Origin: JAYQUR01 sp038133505
GTDB lineage: Bacteria > Pseudomonadota > Alphaproteobacteria > MPNO01 > UBA830
Reading direction: 5' to 3'
DNA: 8,888 bases
Assembly (NCBI GenBank): GCA_038133505.1
Contig: JAYPTI010000133.1
Coordinates: 1 to 8,888, forward strand
Under the pieces are notes generated by a model, which was given only the letters and a program-made list of their open reading frames with translations, was not told the origin of the DNA and made no database searches. Below are positions 6,912 to 8,888 of the stretch, piece by piece. The position numbers and the translations under genes were made by a program. Numbering within the stretch: the stretch's first letter is position 1; the number at the start of each line of letters is the position of its first letter.

Positions 6912-8324
6912 TCAGGAGCCCGGCCCCGACAGCGCCGCCGTCAGGCCGCCGAGCGATCCGGCATCGCCGATGCCGCCTACCGCCGCCACGATCCGGTCGG
7001 CCCGGGTCGCCGAAACGCCGCCATAGACCGCGCATTGGCGGAACTTCTCCTCGATTGCCGCGAAGTCCATCGGCGACCGCGTGCTGCCGTGCGCGTAATC
7101 CGCCCGGCCCGATACCGTCGTACCGTCGGCGCGCTCTATCTCGACGAGGGTCGTGACATTGGTGAAGTCCGGATGTGTCTCGTCATCCGAATAGGACGAG
7201 AAAGCGATGCGGCCCATCATGCCCCGGATGTCGGCGCGCGCGAGCGTCTCGTCGGTGAACTCGCCCAGTCCGGCCTGACCTTCGACGGCGATCACGGCCA
7301 GCGTGAACTCCATCGAGAACTTCGCCTGCATCGCGTCCGACGGGTTGTGATGGATCAGCGTCTTTAGGACGCGGTCGTTGGTCCGTACCCGGATCGCCGA
7401 AATATCCGACGGCGCGATACCGTTCTCGCGAAGAAGCCCCAGCAGGCAGGCCGCGCCGGGATGGGTCAGCGCGCCGTTCGGGTGCGGCTTGATCCAGACC
7501 CCCGGATCTTCGAACACCCAGGGACTGCCCAATTTTCCGACGATCTCGCCGGGATCGAACCCGTCGGCGGCGGCGGCGAAATATCCGACGGGCCCGTCGA
7601 GCGCATCGTCCGCTGCGGTCGCCCCGCGCGCCGCGAGATCGGCGCACAACAGTCCCGCTTCGGCGGCCTGCGCGGGATGCAGCACCTCCGCCATCGTTCC
7701 GAAATTGCGGCGCACGCCGGCGGCATGGCTCGCGGCAAGGCCTATCGCGGCGACGGTCGTCGCCTCGTCGAAGCACCGAAGCGCGGCCGCCGCCGCAACA
7801 ACCCCGAAAATCCCCATCGTGCCGGTCGTATGAAACCCCATGCCGTAATGGCGCGGCCCGATGGCGTGGTTGAGGCGCGAGGCGACGTCGACGCCGACGT
7901 GATAGGCGAGGACGGCGTCGCGGCCCGACGCCCCGGTCGCCTCCCCGAGCGCCAGGACGGCGGGCAGGACCGAACCGCTCGCATGAATGCCGCCGGTGCG
8001 TTCGGGCCGGACCTGGGGGGTCGTGTCGTCGAAATTGTCCGCATGGGCCGCGGCGGCGTTGGCGGCCGCGGCGAAACGCGGCGCCGCGTACAAGGCCGTG
8101 TTGAAGATCGCCGCCTTTCCGGCAGTCGGCGCGTCCGTCGCGATGCCGTCGTCGACGAACTGTTCGCGACAGATCCGCGCCGCGTCCGAGCCGCTCCCCG
8201 CGAGCGCGAGCCCCAGCGTGTCGAGCATATGGATACGGCCCCGCTCCAGGACGTTTTCCGGAAGATCGGCATACCCCGCCCCGGCCGCGAACGCCGCGAT
8301 CGCCTGCGTGACCTCGCCGGTCAC
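6912..8324 (-). CDS. MmgE/PrpD family protein
   Basis: 470-aa protein of the MmgE/PrpD family, which includes 2-methylcitrate dehydratase and cis-aconitate decarboxylase and acts on small di- and tricarboxylates. GTG at 8324 is chosen: it has AAGAGGG about 7 nt upstream and gives the usual N-terminus (TGEVTQAIAAF), while the TTG at 8399 adds an atypical leader. Blocks visible, numbered from the GTG: HADNFDD (94-100), GIHASGSVLPAVLALGE (111-127), GFHTTGTMGIFGVVAAAAAL (163-182), FGTMAEVLHPAQAAEAG (208-224), KPHPNGALTHPGA (279-291) and AKFSMEFTLAVIAVEG (334-349). In the FGTM block the usual TMxK-LHxG appears as TMAEVLHPA, with Glu in place of the family's conserved Lys. It lies 140 nt upstream of the binding-protein gene on the same strand and is divergent from the ThDP enzyme. 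Exact substrate unknown. Confidence 0.9.
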   Translation of the reverse strand: MTGEVTQAIAAFAAGAGYADLPENVLERGRIHMLDTLGLALAGSGSDAARICREQFVDDGIATDAPTAGKAAIFNTALYAAPRFAAAANAAAAHADNFDDTTPQVRPERTGGIHASGSVLPAVLALGEATGASGRDAVLAYHVGVDVASRLNHAIGPRHYGMGFHTTGTMGIFGVVAAAAALRCFDEATTVAAIGLAASHAAGVRRNFGTMAEVLHPAQAAEAGLLCADLAARGATAADDALDGPVGYFAAAADGFDPGEIVGKLGSPWVFEDPGVWIKPHPNGALTHPGAACLLGLLRENGIAPSDISAIRVRTNDRVLKTLIHHNPSDAMQAKFSMEFTLAVIAVEGQAGLGEFTDETLARADIRGMMGRIAFSSYSDDETHPDFTNVTTLVEIERADGTTVSGRADYAHGSTRSPMDFAAIEEKFRQCAVYGGVSATRADRIVAAVGGIGDAGSLGGLTAALSGPGS

Positions 8325-8375
8325 GCCCCAGCCCTCTTCATGTCCCGCTCCCCTTTCGTACGGCGGCGAACATAC

Positions 8376-8381
8376 TATGAT
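8376..8381 (+). promoter_or_regulatory. Possible -10 element for the ThDP-enzyme gene
   Basis: TATGAT matches five of six bases of TATAAT and would place transcription start near 8388, leaving a leader of about 34 nt before the TTG at 8422. No good -35 is seen 16-18 nt upstream. If it is real, it argues against the in-frame ATGs at 8377 and 8380 being the start, because they lie inside it. Confidence 0.25.
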
Positions 8382-8421
8382 GCTGCCACCCGCACACAAC
8401 TCTCACCGGCAGGAATTCGCG

Positions 8422-8888
8422 TTGAACTGTTCCGACGTCATCACCGGCTATCTTCACGCCGCCGGCATCCGCCACGTTTTCGGCTATCCCGGCGATCCCA
8501 ACGTGGAGCTGATCGAGACAGCGCGGCGCAACGGGATCGAGTTCGTCCTCGCCCGGCGCGAGGGCACGGCGGGCCTGATGGCCGCCGCCTACGGCCAGCT
8601 TACGGACAAGCCGGGCGTCTGCCTGTCGACGCTCGGCCCGGGCTCGTCGAACCTCGTCAATGCCGTCGCCTCCGCGATGCTGGACCGCGTGCCGATGCTC
8701 GCGCTGTCGGGCCAGATAGAAGGAAAGCGCGAGCACACCTTCACGCACCAGGTCGTCGATCACGGCGCGATGTTCGGGCCCATCTCGAAGTGGGCCGCGC
8801 CGATCCGCCCCGACACCGTCGCGACCGTCATGCGACGCGCCTTCCGCACGGCAACCGCCGAACGGCCCGGGCCGGTTCACATCACGAC
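8422..8888 (+). CDS. Thiamine-diphosphate-dependent enzyme, acetolactate synthase-like (N-terminal part)
   Basis: First 155 codons of a ThDP enzyme; the rest lies beyond the window. It covers most of the N-terminal pyrimidine-binding (PYR) domain: SDVITGYLHAAGIRHVFGYP (4-23), RREGTAGLMAAAYG (45-58) with E47 at the position of the cofactor-activating glutamate, LGPGSSNLVNAVASAMLDRV near residue 74, then PMLALSGQ. Such enzymes cleave or join 2-oxo acids (acetolactate synthase, benzoylformate decarboxylase and relatives); the reaction cannot be fixed without the C-terminal domain. I prefer the TTG at 8422, with AGGA 7 nt upstream and a family-like N-terminus MNCSDV. ATG 8377/8380 is in frame but has no ribosome site and adds a proline/histidine-rich leader. 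It is divergent from the MmgE/PrpD gene, with 97 nt between them. Confidence 0.85.
   Translation, partial: MNCSDVITGYLHAAGIRHVFGYPGDPNVELIETARRNGIEFVLARREGTAGLMAAAYGQLTDKPGVCLSTLGPGSSNLVNAVASAMLDRVPMLALSGQIEGKREHTFTHQVVDHGAMFGPISKWAAPIRPDTVATVMRRAFRTATAERPGPVHIT

Noticed and set aside
8338..8880. 180-codon open frame on the minus strand opposite the ThDP-enzyme gene
   Set aside because: The plus strand holds recognisable ThDP-enzyme motifs, and the opposite translation resembles nothing and is Arg/Gly/Asp-rich.
8422..8888. Sulfoacetaldehyde acetyltransferase (Xsc) as identity of the ThDP enzyme, linked to the TauE-like permease as a sulfonate pathway
   Set aside because: The N-terminus does not match Xsc as I know it, and the permease lies more than 7 kb away beyond an unrelated transporter.

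Overview
The window is GC-rich with dense NNC/NNG codon use. Its gene families (a LIV-type ABC transporter, a MmgE/PrpD protein, small RRIIF-type hypotheticals) and a CTATAT-like -10 element suggest an alphaproteobacterium, perhaps a Rhodospirillales-like lineage; this is inference. It is draft assembly, probably a metagenome bin, with two N-gaps (4998-5097 and 6686-6695) that both cut genes.

Layout: 1-693 (minus, runs off the left edge) is a TauE/SafE-type membrane permease. 846-1205 (plus) and 1233-1580 (minus) are two small convergent uncharacterised genes. 1734-6771 (minus) is a full branched-chain amino acid/amide-type (HAAT) ABC transporter, read from right to left: periplasmic binding protein, livH, livM, livG, livF. 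The last four are tightly packed (4-nt ATGA overlap, 4-nt gap, 8-nt overlap). An intrinsic terminator lies between the binding-protein gene and livH. 6912-8324 (minus) is a MmgE/PrpD-family enzyme 140 nt upstream of the binding protein on the same strand. 8422-8888 (plus, runs off the right edge) is the N-terminus of a thiamine-diphosphate (acetolactate synthase-like) enzyme, divergent from the MmgE/PrpD gene.

Taken together, 1734-8888 looks like a carboxylate or amino-acid uptake and catabolism locus: a high-affinity importer beside two carbon-skeleton enzymes. The substrate cannot be read from the sequence.

The most useful observations concern gene models. The 100-N gap in livH is flanked by the same 55 bp on both sides, so it is an unmerged contig overlap; removing it gives an intact 300-codon livH with a TTG start. 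The 10-N gap sits in the binding-protein signal peptide. Sequence 6582-6685 next to it looks like a foreign fragment, resembling part of an M48 (BepA-like) protease, joined through an 8-bp shared word; removing it restores a perfect Sec signal peptide in frame. Other points are a probable CTG start for the permease, an internal duplication in the 119-aa hypothetical, and a Lys-to-Glu change in a conserved active-site motif of the MmgE/PrpD protein. I found no CRISPR, RNA gene, insertion sequence, phage or defence system.
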